Assembly (NCBI RefSeq): GCF_001423405.1
Contig: NZ_LMNS01000034.1
Span: 526-64,525 of the forward strand
Direction: 5' to 3'
DNA length: 64,000 nucleotides
Source of the DNA: Methylobacterium sp. Leaf123
GTDB lineage: Bacteria > Pseudomonadota > Alphaproteobacteria > Rhizobiales > Beijerinckiaceae
The notes under the pieces were generated by a model. The model was given only the letters and a program-made list of their open reading frames with translations. It did no database searches and was not told the DNA's origin. Shown piece by piece: positions 37,563 to 45,645 of this stretch (its first letter is position 1; each line of letters starts with the position of its first letter). The translations under genes and the position numbers were made by a program.

Positions 37563-39634
37563 GCCACCACCTGCGCCTCGCACAGGGCCCGGATCGCGGC
37601 CGCGAAGCCCTCGGCGTCGCAATCCGCGGCGATTTTTTCGCTGCCCTCCACTCGGACGCGCTCCCACAGGGCGGCATCCTCGTGGAGCGCCACCAGCGCC
37701 TCGGCGAAGGGTTTCGGGTCGCGCCAGTCGCGCACGAGGATGCCGGCGCCGTCCGCCCAGCCGACCTGATCGGCGAGGATCGGCGTGACGACGCAGGGCA
37801 GGCCGCGCGCCACCGCCTCGTGGACCTTGTGCGGAATGCCGGCGGCAAAGCGCGTCGGGGCCAGGAACACGCGGGCGGTATCGAGATAGGGCTCGGTCTG
37901 CGGCACCCGGCCGGTAACGTGTACGCCCGGCTCGCGGGCATAGCGCTCCCGGATCTCCGGCGCGATCCCACCCACGATGGTGAGCTGCGCTGCCGGCAAC
38001 CGCGCCCGCACAAGGGACCAGACCTTGTCGAAGAACCAGTCGAGGGAATCGACGTTGGGCTGGCCCTCGCGGGCGAGCGCGCCGACGAAGACGAAGCCCG
38101 TGCGCCCGGCAAAACCCGGTGTCGGCGCCTCAGGCCGGGTCAAAGCGTGGCCGAGCACAGTGGCGTTGCAGGCGCTGTAGCGGGCAAGCACCCGTGCCTC
38201 GGCCGGCGAGACGCAGACCACCGCGTCGGCGAGGCCGAACAGGCGCGTCTCGCGCTCCGCCTGCCACGCCAGATCGGCGGCCACCGCGCTGCCCGCGGTC
38301 GCGGCCTCCGTCACGAAGTCGCGCAGTGCGAACAGGGCTTCGGAATCGAAGATCACCCGCGAGCGCACGAAGCTCCGCGGATCGAGCCCGGCGGCGTGCA
38401 GCGCCTGCGTGACGAACAGGATGTTGTGCGGCCGGCTGACCCAGAGCACGTCGTAATGGTCGCGCCGCTCGGCGATCAGGCGGGCGAACCCCTCGTCGCC
38501 GCTGGCGTAAGAAATCTCGATGCGCTCATCGAGGTCGCGGTAGCGCCGCGCCTCCTCCGCATCCGCTTCGTAGTTCGGGAAGAACGTCACCGCGTAGCCG
38601 AGACCCGCCATGGCGTTGAGGATGGCGTTGGCCCGCGGCAGGCCGGCGCCGAGATCGAGATGCGGCACCCGATCATCGACGTAGAGCACCCGCAGGCGCC
38701 AGGGATCGTGATCGAGGAGGCCGGTGCCCCGCGGCTGCGGCCCCTGCGCGAACAGGCTCTGCCGGTGCCGGTCGAGGAAGCGGGCGCGGTTGCGGTCGAG
38801 CAGCGCCTCCACGTCTTCGCGGCGGGCGCTGGTGGCGTTCTCGTAGTGGATCGCCGTGGCGCGCGGCTGCACGATGACGCGACGCCCGGCCTGATGGCAG
38901 CGCAGGCAGAGATCGGTGTCCTCGAAATAGGCCGGGGCGAAAAGCGGATCGAAGCCGCCGAGCGCCTCGAACAAGGCCCGCTCGATCATCAGCACCGCGC
39001 CCGAGACGTAGCCGACATCGCGGGTCGCGGCATGCTCGGGGGCGAAGGGGTCGGCGTTGCCGCGCCCGTGCGGGTGGGTGAGCTGCGCGTCGTCGCGAAA
39101 ACCCGCGCCGGATTCCTGCAGCACGCCGCCGGGGAAGACGAGGCGGGCGCCGACGATCCCGGCGCCCTCGTGATCGCGGAAGGTCGCGACCATCGCCGCC
39201 AGCGCGCCGGGCAGGAGATCGACATCCGGGTTGAGGAACAGGATGAAGCGCCCCCGCGCCCGCGCCGCGCCGGCGTTGCAGGCGGGCCCGAAGCCGGTGT
39301 TGGTGGCGTTCTCGATCAGCGTCACCCCGTCGAGATGCGGGTAGAGGGCGCGGGTTTCCGGCGCGGAGGCGTTATCGACCAGCACCACCTCGAAGGTGAC
39401 GCCGGCCAGCCCCTGGCTCGCGCAGAGGCGGTAGAGGGTGAGCGCCAGGAGATGGCGGGCATCGCGGGCGACGATGACGATGGAGACGTCCGGATCGGGC
39501 TGCGGCGCGAAGGCGAGGCGCACGCCGTTGCGCTGGATCGCGTCGAAGATCAGCGCGGCCTCGGCGAGCGCGGCACGGCGGCCGGTGCCGGGATCGACGG
39601 TGTCGAGCAAGGGGACGGCGGGGGTTTCGCTCAT
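37559..39634 (-). CDS. Two-domain glycosyltransferase (GT2 plus GT4-like)
   Basis: 691 residues. An N-terminal GT2 domain (about 48-290): VSIVIVARDARHLL, VVLVDNASA, the DxD-like NPDVDLLPGA and the acceptor-site region PAYFEDTDLCLR. A C-terminal GT4-like Rossmann domain (about 315-680) has GFVFVGALAREGQPNVDSLDWFF-like start and APTRFAAGIPHKVHEAVARG, as in donor-binding sites of group 1 transferases. It would add two sugars in sequence to a surface glycan. The stop overlaps the next gene; only three bases separate it from the upstream transferase. Confidence 0.9.
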   Translation of the reverse strand: MSETPAVPLLDTVDPGTGRRAALAEAALIFDAIQRNGVRLAFAPQPDPDVSIVIVARDARHLLALTLYRLCASQGLAGVTFEVVLVDNASAPETRALYPHLDGVTLIENATNTGFGPACNAGAARARGRFILFLNPDVDLLPGALAAMVATFRDHEGAGIVGARLVFPGGVLQESGAGFRDDAQLTHPHGRGNADPFAPEHAATRDVGYVSGAVLMIERALFEALGGFDPLFAPAYFEDTDLCLRCHQAGRRVIVQPRATAIHYENATSARREDVEALLDRNRARFLDRHRQSLFAQGPQPRGTGLLDHDPWRLRVLYVDDRVPHLDLGAGLPRANAILNAMAGLGYAVTFFPNYEADAEEARRYRDLDERIEISYASGDEGFARLIAERRDHYDVLWVSRPHNILFVTQALHAAGLDPRSFVRSRVIFDSEALFALRDFVTEAATAGSAVAADLAWQAERETRLFGLADAVVCVSPAEARVLARYSACNATVLGHALTRPEAPTPGFAGRTGFVFVGALAREGQPNVDSLDWFFDKVWSLVRARLPAAQLTIVGGIAPEIRERYAREPGVHVTGRVPQTEPYLDTARVFLAPTRFAAGIPHKVHEAVARGLPCVVTPILADQVGWADGAGILVRDWRDPKPFAEALVALHEDAALWERVRVEGSEKIAADCDAEGFAAAIRALCEAQVVA

Positions 39635-39637
39635 GGG

Positions 39638-41563
39638 CTAAGCCGTGCCTTCCGGCAGGACGATCCGGCCGATCCCGTCATCGGTGAGGAACAGGAGGCA
39701 TCCGCCCGCCGGGGGCGCAGACGCTGCACGGAAGGATAGGTTCACGGGCAGCGGCGCGGGTAGGCGCCCGGTGAGGTCGGCATAGGCGTCGATCGTGCGC
39801 CGATGAAGCGGCGTAACCCGCTCCAGGCGCAGTTCGGACGTGCCCTCTCCCGCGATCAGGAAGGCCGCCGCCGGATGGGTGCCGTTGACGAGCACGCCGG
39901 GCAGCAGGGTTTCGATCTCGATGCGATCGCCTGCGCTGCCGACGATGCGGCCTTCCGTTTCCCAATCGGCCTGGATCCGGGCGAAGGCGCGGGCGAGCGC
40001 CGCGCGGGTTGCGGGTGGCAGCGTTCGGTCGCGCACCCATTCGGGCGACAGGGCGACATCGAGCGCGCCGAGATCGGGCGGATCGCCGACGGTCGATGCC
40101 TCGGCACGGGCAAACCAGCGCTGCCGCTGCGGCGTGTAGACCGCCGCCGTGCCGTGGCCGGGTCGCCGCTCGGTGGCCACCAGCACGCCGAGATCGGGGG
40201 TGGCGGCGGGGCGGGACTTGGCGGTGGTTTCGCAGGTTAGGGCGAGGCCGCCACCCTTGATGACAACCGACGCCGCATCCGGGTTGCCCTCCCCTCTCCC
40301 CGCAGGCGGGGAGAGGGCTTCGGCGACCTTGTCGTTGCGACCCTCTCCCCGCGTGCGGGGAGAGGGGATGCCATGCTCGACCCGCCCTGCCCTTAGCAAT
40401 TCAATCAGCTCCGCCTCCGCTGCCAGCGCGGTCGCGGCGTAGCGGGTGAACAGCGCCTCGCTCGCCCGCGTCAGCCGCGCCAGGGCGTCGGCATCGCTGG
40501 CCACCGCCAGAACCGCCTCTTTGACCGCTTCCGCATCCCGGCAGCGATGGGCCGGTTCCACCGGCTCGAAGCCTTCAAGGCCGATCTCGGTGCCGACCAC
40601 CGGGCGGCCAAACGAGAGCGCCTCGCCGACCTTCATCTTGAGCCCTGAGCCCATCAGCATCGGCGCCACGACGAGGTCGGCCTGCGCGTAGAAATCCTCG
40701 AGCCGGTCGAGATAGCCGAGCAGCCGCACGCCGGGGCCTTCGACGCCGGGCAGGCTGCGGCAGATCTCGCCGGCGATGACGAGTTCGGGCCGATCCGGGG
40801 TCCAGCCCTCGCGCCAGACCCGGATGAAGCGGCCGATGGAGAACAGGTTCGGGTCGTTGCCGTGGCCAAGGAAGCCGATGCGCGCCACACGCTCCGGCAC
40901 GGCGAAGGGCTTCTGGACCGGGAAATGCGGCGGCAGCAGCAGGACGCGGCTGTCGGTCAGGCTTGCGAAGGAGCCCGCTTCCGCCGCCTGGATCGCCAGC
41001 ACGACATCGGCGCGGGCGAGACCCGCCGCCTCGCCGGCTGCGTCGGTGTAGAAGAAATTCGGCTCGGCGCGGAACGGGCGGTACTGGTTCTGGCGACCGG
41101 CGAAGCGGTCATGCGTGTCGATGAGCGTGAGCACGCCCGGCGGCACCCGCTCCAGGGCGCGCGACAGGAAGACGTAGTTCACCAGAACGGCGCCGGTCTC
41201 GGGGTAGGCGGAACCGTACCACGCCACGAAGTCACCGACCTCGTCGGGGCACCATTCGTCGATCCCGAACGCGGTTGAGCGCGTCTTGAGCGGGATGACC
41301 GTGCGTGCCTCGATCAGGAAGACGTTGCGGAACGTCCGCTCCATTGCCGCAAGATCGGTCGGCGGGTGCTGGCCGAAGCGGCGATAGATCTGATCCTCGT
41401 GGGCGTAATAGGCGAGATCGATGGCAAAGCCGCCGCGGGTCAGCGCCTCGCAGGTGGCCGCCAACCGGCGCCGATTGCCGGCGCTCACGGGCGCCGCCGG
41501 CATTGGCGTGAGAACGAGGATCGCGGGCTTGTCCGCGTGGTCCGGCAGCATCACGAAGCCCAT
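39638..41563 (-). CDS. GT4-type glycosyltransferase with repeat-derived insertion
   Basis: About 641 residues. The first 390 form a group 1 transferase: a LVLTPMPAAPVSAGNRRRL-like start, RIGFLGHGNDPNLFSIGRFI, and the donor site GSGLKMKVGEALSFGRPVVG. Around residues 396-426 the protein contains the translated hairpin repeat (HGIPSPRTRGEGRN... ALSPPAGRGEGNP) lying at 40292-40366. A C-terminal beta-rich domain (about 440-641) of unknown role follows. The start is ATG 41563 or 41551; the latter overlaps the upstream stop as TGATG. Member of the glycan operon. Confidence 0.85.
   Translation of the reverse strand: MGFVMLPDHADKPAILVLTPMPAAPVSAGNRRRLAATCEALTRGGFAIDLAYYAHEDQIYRRFGQHPPTDLAAMERTFRNVFLIEARTVIPLKTRSTAFGIDEWCPDEVGDFVAWYGSAYPETGAVLVNYVFLSRALERVPPGVLTLIDTHDRFAGRQNQYRPFRAEPNFFYTDAAGEAAGLARADVVLAIQAAEAGSFASLTDSRVLLLPPHFPVQKPFAVPERVARIGFLGHGNDPNLFSIGRFIRVWREGWTPDRPELVIAGEICRSLPGVEGPGVRLLGYLDRLEDFYAQADLVVAPMLMGSGLKMKVGEALSFGRPVVGTEIGLEGFEPVEPAHRCRDAEAVKEAVLAVASDADALARLTRASEALFTRYAATALAAEAELIELLRAGRVEHGIPSPRTRGEGRNDKVAEALSPPAGRGEGNPDAASVVIKGGGLALTCETTAKSRPAATPDLGVLVATERRPGHGTAAVYTPQRQRWFARAEASTVGDPPDLGALDVALSPEWVRDRTLPPATRAALARAFARIQADWETEGRIVGSAGDRIEIETLLPGVLVNGTHPAAAFLIAGEGTSELRLERVTPLHRRTIDAYADLTGRLPAPLPVNLSFRAASAPPAGGCLLFLTDDGIGRIVLPEGTA
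40292..40366. repeat. Two inverted hairpin repeats (family B) inside a coding region
   Basis: CCCTCTCCCCGC/GCGGGGAGAGGG hairpins at 40292-40317 and 40341-40366, spaced by 23 bases, with the reading frame of the glycosyltransferase kept open through both. The same hairpin type recurs at 57774, 60317, 60420, 63369 and 63450. Confidence 0.8.
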
Positions 41564-42237
41564 GTGGTCAGTGCCGTGAAGCCGTGGGCGTGGAGCGCGA
41601 AGGAGCGTTCGGGCAGGCCCTCGGGCGCCGCGCCCCAGACGGGTTCGAGCGTGAGATGCTGGCGCGGGTGTTTGCCGAAGCGCAATCGTGCCCCGGCCAC
41701 CCGCGCACAGCCCCAGCCGGCGCGGGCGCGAAACAGCAGCCCGTGCGGGATCGCGGTGCCGCCGAAGGTCCAGCCGTGATCCTCGTTGGCGAGGTCCGGC
41801 GCATCCTCGGCAACCGGGAGCGCGATGACCGCCGCCTCGATGAGGCCGAACAGGCGCCCGAGCGGCGCAAGGCCGCTCGTGCCCGCCGAGAGCAAAGCCC
41901 GCGCGAGCAGAATCCGCTCGGCCGGGGGCAGAACATCGCCCGCGGCCGGCTCGGGCCGCACCACGAGGTCGTGGAAATGCGTGGCGAGGCTGATGCCCTC
42001 GCGCAGCGCGGCGCTCTCCGCTTCGAGCGCGAGCAGGCAGATCGGCCCGTCCAGCGCGCCTGCATCGAGGCCGGAAAAGACCCACGTCACCAGCCGCACG
42101 TTCTCGGGCGCCGCGACATGCAGCGGAATCGGCAGCGACGGCGGCAGGGGAAAGCGCAGCACGCAGGCGCCGCGCGCAGCCTCGATGAGCCGGCCGGGGA
42201 CGGGCTTTACCGGCTGTGACAGCGCAGCGGCGCTCAT
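41551..42237 (-). CDS. Hypothetical protein of the glycosyltransferase operon
   Basis: 228 residues, no signal peptide. A beta-rich first half (VLRFPLPPSLPIPLHVAAPE, VRLVTWVFSGLD, ICLLALEAESAALREG) is followed by a helical segment and a final strand set. It resembles the C-terminal beta-domain of the neighbouring transferase in style, but I cannot assign a family. ATG 42237 is used; the longer frame from 42348 runs through palindromic repeat A and is unlikely. Likely first gene of the minus-strand glycan operon. Confidence 0.65.
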   Translation of the reverse strand: MSAAALSQPVKPVPGRLIEAARGACVLRFPLPPSLPIPLHVAAPENVRLVTWVFSGLDAGALDGPICLLALEAESAALREGISLATHFHDLVVRPEPAAGDVLPPAERILLARALLSAGTSGLAPLGRLFGLIEAAVIALPVAEDAPDLANEDHGWTFGGTAIPHGLLFRARAGWGCARVAGARLRFGKHPRQHLTLEPVWGAAPEGLPERSFALHAHGFTALTTWAS

Positions 42238-42292
42238 GCCGTCACGCGATGGGCGGAGGAAACCGGGCCTCCCACCCGCACCCTCATCCTGA

Positions 42293-42385
42293 GGTGCCGC
42301 GCAGCGGCCTCGAAGGATCGTCCAGAGATCATGCGGGATCTGGAACATCCTTCGCGGCCCGCTGGCGCGGGCACCTCAGGATGAG
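42293..42385. repeat. Palindromic intergenic repeat, family A, copy 2
   Basis: About 93 bp, same ends as copy 1 (CTCATCCTGAGGTG ... CACCTCAGGATGAG), with the inner arm CCTCGAAGGATCG. It lies between the glycan operon and the dipeptidase gene. Confidence 0.85.
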
Positions 42386-42422
42386 GACGGCGGATCGGGA
42401 TTCCCGGTTTCATCGGCGCCGC

Positions 42423-43808
42423 TTACGCCTGCGCCAGCGCCGAAAGAATCCGCGCCCAGGAGCGTGTGCCCTTGTGGAAGCTCGTCAGCTCGTATTTCTC
42501 GTTGGGCGAGTGGATGCGGTCGTCGTCGAGGCCGAAACCGATCAGCAGCGTATCGAGACCAAGGATGCGCTTGAAGTCGCCGACGATCGGGATCGAGCCG
42601 CCAGCCCCCACCGCCACCGCCGGGCGGCCCCACTCGGCCGAGAGCGCGGCCTGAGCGGCGGCGAGTTGCGGCATGTCGTAGGGCAAGGCCACCGCCCGCG
42701 AGCCCTTGTCGCAGATCACCTCGACCGAGCAGTCGGAGGGGATGCGCGCGCGCACGAAGGCCTCGAAGGTCTTCGAGAGCTGCTCCGGGTCCTGATCGTC
42801 CACGAGGCGAAAGGAAACCTTGGCCGAAGCTTGAGAGGCGATGACGGTCTTCGCCCCCTCCCCGGTATATCCGCCGATGATGCCGTTGACGTCGCAGGCC
42901 GGGCGCGACTGGATCAGCTCGATCGGCAGGCGCCCGCGCTCACCCGCCGGCTCCTTGAGACCGATCGGGCCGAGAAACTTCTCGGGCGTCAGGCCGAGGC
43001 CGCGCCACTGCTCCAGCAACTCGGGCGGCGGCTCGCGCACGCCGTCGTAGAAGCCCGGCAGGGTCACGCGGCCGTCGGCATCGTGCAGGTCGGCGATGAT
43101 CCGCGACAGGACGTGGATCGGGTTGGCCGCAGCGCCGCCGAAGAAACCGGAATGCAGGTCGCGGTCGGCGCAGGTCACCTTCACTTCGTAATAGGCGAGC
43201 CCGCGCAGCGAGGTGGTGATCTGCGGCGTCGCGCGATCCCACATGCAGGTGTCGCAGACGAGCACCACGTCGGCCTTCAGCCGCTCGCGGTTGGCCTCGA
43301 CCCATTCGGGCAAGCCCTTCGATCCGTTCTCCTCGGCGCCCTCGATCAGGATGGTGACGCCGACGGGCAGGTCGCCATTCATCGCGAGATACGCCCGGCA
43401 GGCCTCGACGAAGGTCATCACCTGACCCTTGTCGTCGGACGCGCCGCGGGCGACGATGCGCTTGGTGCCGTCGGCCTCCTCGATGCGCGGCTCGAACGGC
43501 GAGGTCTGCCACAGGTTCAGCGGATCGACTGGCTGCACGTCGTAATGGCCGTAGAACAGCACGTGCGGCGCACCCGGCTTCGGGCGGCGCGCCAGCACCA
43601 CGGGGTGCAGCGAGGTTTCCTCGACGCTGGTCTCGAAGCCGAGCGCGGTCAGGTTTCCTTCGAGCCACTGCGCCGCCTCGCGGCAATGGCCGGCATAGGC
43701 GGAATCCGTCGAGATCGAGGGGATGCGCAGCCATGCGAACAGCCGCTCCAGGCTGTTGTCCAGATCGCGGTCGATGTCGTTGAGAACGGGGTCGAGTGCA
43801 TCGGCCAT
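42423..43808 (-). CDS. M20 family dipeptidase
   Basis: 461 residues. Metal and catalytic residues typical of M20 (PepV/CPG2/DUG1 type) are seen: His88 and Asp90 in YGHYDVQP, Asp125 in GASDDKG, the Glu159/Glu160 pair in EGAEENGS, then Asp/His in the second half (CDRDLHSGFFGG) with the dimerisation domain between. It hydrolyses dipeptides or related acyl-amino acids in the cytosol using two Zn ions. The GAGGAG site precedes the ATG. The 290-bp divergent spacer towards paoA (43809-44098) holds promoters for both directions, but no gene. Confidence 0.92.
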   Translation of the reverse strand: MADALDPVLNDIDRDLDNSLERLFAWLRIPSISTDSAYAGHCREAAQWLEGNLTALGFETSVEETSLHPVVLARRPKPGAPHVLFYGHYDVQPVDPLNLWQTSPFEPRIEEADGTKRIVARGASDDKGQVMTFVEACRAYLAMNGDLPVGVTILIEGAEENGSKGLPEWVEANRERLKADVVLVCDTCMWDRATPQITTSLRGLAYYEVKVTCADRDLHSGFFGGAAANPIHVLSRIIADLHDADGRVTLPGFYDGVREPPPELLEQWRGLGLTPEKFLGPIGLKEPAGERGRLPIELIQSRPACDVNGIIGGYTGEGAKTVIASQASAKVSFRLVDDQDPEQLSKTFEAFVRARIPSDCSVEVICDKGSRAVALPYDMPQLAAAQAALSAEWGRPAVAVGAGGSIPIVGDFKRILGLDTLLIGFGLDDDRIHSPNEKYELTSFHKGTRSWARILSALAQA

Positions 43809-44098
43809 GGCGGCTCCTCGAAGTCGGCGTGCGCGCGAAGCGTTAGCCGAGCTTCTCGCGCTGCGGAACCCCGCTCCGCCGGGTAGCGCACCCCGGCGCC
43901 TCGCCGGTCCGTGATCGCGCGGTGGCGGCCCTCCGACGGCTGAGCGGAACAGGGCCACCTTGGAATGGTTATCGACACGACCCGGTGCGGGCCCCGAGCC
44001 CGCGCCCTTCCAAGACGCGCTCCCCGTCCGGCCCCTCGCGAAGCCTTCCGCCTCGCGTTCCGTCCGTGCGGAGCCCGTTCCTCATCACGGATGTAACC

Positions 44099-44623
44099 AT
44101 GCTCATCGACAGCGGTTCGCCCGGCGCCGTCGGGACAATCGGCATCACGCTCACCATCAACGGTGAGCGGCGCGCGCTTCAGGTGGCGCCCTGGACCACG
44201 CTGCTCGACCTCCTGCGCGAGCGCCTCGACCTCACCGGCACCAAGAAGGGCTGCGACCACGGCCAGTGCGGGGCCTGCACCGTGCTGGTGAACGGCACCC
44301 GCATCAATTCCTGCCTCACGCTCGCGGTGATGAAGGACGGCGCCGAGATCACCACCGTCGAGGGCCTTGCCGGGCTCGCCCATCGCGAGGGCAAGAACAG
44401 CCTCCACCCGATTCAGGAAGCCTTCGTCGAGCACGACGCCTTCCAGTGCGGCTACTGCACGCCGGGCCAGCTCTGCTCCTCGGTCGGCCTGATGAACGAG
44501 GGCCACGCCAAGACCCGCGACGAGATCCGTGAGGCCATGAGCGGCAACATCTGCCGCTGCGGCGCCTACACCAACATCGTCGATGCGATCGAAGAGGTGA
44601 TGCACCAGGGAGACGCCCGATGA
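44099..44623 (+). CDS. paoA: Aldehyde oxidoreductase, [2Fe-2S] subunit
   Basis: 174 residues. Two [2Fe-2S] sites: plant-ferredoxin-like (CDHGQCGACTVLVNG followed by a fourth Cys) and the helical site (CGYCTPGQL ... CRC). This is the small subunit of xanthine oxidase-family enzymes. Unlike E. coli PaoA (YagT), no Tat signal is present before the first domain, so the enzyme is likely cytosolic. ATG 44099 is used; a longer frame from 43922 exists but adds an Arg/Pro-rich shadow. ATGA overlap with the next gene. Confidence 0.92.
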   Translation: MLIDSGSPGAVGTIGITLTINGERRALQVAPWTTLLDLLRERLDLTGTKKGCDHGQCGACTVLVNGTRINSCLTLAVMKDGAEITTVEGLAGLAHREGKNSLHPIQEAFVEHDAFQCGYCTPGQLCSSVGLMNEGHAKTRDEIREAMSGNICRCGAYTNIVDAIEEVMHQGDAR

Positions 44624-45636
44624 ACCGCTTCGATTACGTTCGCCCCAGCACGGTGGCGGAGGCGGTGCAGGCCCTGGGCAGCGACCCGGCGGCCCGCTTC
44701 ATCGCCGGCGGCACCAACCTCATCGATCTGATGAAGTACGACGTCGAGCGGCCGGGCAAGCTCATCGACATCACCCGGCTGCCGCTCGGCGAGATCGAGG
44801 AGCACGACGGTGGCCTGCGCGTCGGCGCCCTCGTGACCAACGCGACGCTGGCCTACGATGCCCGCATCCGCGAGCGCTACCCGCTGCTGGCGGACGCGAT
44901 CCTGGCCGGCGCCTCGGCGCAGCTGCGCAACGCGGCCTCCACCGGCGGCAACCTGCTGCAGCGCACCCGCTGCTACTACTTTTACGATACGGCCACGCCC
45001 TGCAACAAGCGCGAGCCGGGCAGCGGCTGCTCGGCCATCGGCGGCGTCGATCGCATCCACGCGATCCTCGGCACCAGCGAGCACTGCATCGCCACCCACC
45101 CGTCCGACATGTGCGTGGCGCTCGCCGCGCTAGAGGCGACGGTGCAGGTGAGCGGGCCGAAGGGCGACCGGGCGATCCCGTTCGCCGACTTCCACCGCCT
45201 GCCCGGCGACGAACCGTCGAAGGACACCAATCTCGCCCCCGGTGAGATCATCCTCTCCATCGACCTGCCGGCCAAGGGCTTTGCCGGACACCACCACACC
45301 TATCTGAAGCTGCGCGACCGGCTCTCCTACGCCTTCGCGCTGGTTTCGGTCGCGGCCGCGCTCGAACTCGATGGCGAGACCATCCGCACCGCGCGCCTCG
45401 CGCTCGGCGGCGTCGCCCACAAGCCCTGGCGCAATAGTGAGGCCGAGGCGCTGCTCCAGGGCAAGCCCGCGACCCGCGAGACCTTCAAGGCCGCGGCGGA
45501 TCTCATCCTGCGCGAGGCCAAGCCGCAATCGACCAACGGCTTCAAAATCGAGCTGGCGCGCCGCGCCATCGTTCGCGGCCTGGAGCAGGCCGCCGCCGGC
45601 ACGCCCCAGTCCCAGTCCGACAAGCGCATCCAGTAA
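44620..45636 (+). CDS. paoB: Aldehyde oxidoreductase, FAD-binding subunit with extra Fe-S site
   Basis: 338 residues. The FAD-binding loop FIAGGTNLIDLMK and ASTGGNLLQRTRC are typical of the medium subunit. The segment TPCNKREPGSGCSAIGG with flanking Cys (RTRCYYFYD and SEHCIATHPSD) is the [4Fe-4S] insertion known from E. coli PaoB (YagS) and not found in xanthine dehydrogenase. This assigns the operon to the PaoABC type. It passes electrons between the molybdenum site and an acceptor. Four-base overlap with paoA; nine bases to paoC. Confidence 0.93.
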   Translation: MNRFDYVRPSTVAEAVQALGSDPAARFIAGGTNLIDLMKYDVERPGKLIDITRLPLGEIEEHDGGLRVGALVTNATLAYDARIRERYPLLADAILAGASAQLRNAASTGGNLLQRTRCYYFYDTATPCNKREPGSGCSAIGGVDRIHAILGTSEHCIATHPSDMCVALAALEATVQVSGPKGDRAIPFADFHRLPGDEPSKDTNLAPGEIILSIDLPAKGFAGHHHTYLKLRDRLSYAFALVSVAAALELDGETIRTARLALGGVAHKPWRNSEAEALLQGKPATRETFKAAADLILREAKPQSTNGFKIELARRAIVRGLEQAAAGTPQSQSDKRIQ

Positions 45637-45645
45637 GGAGCAGCC

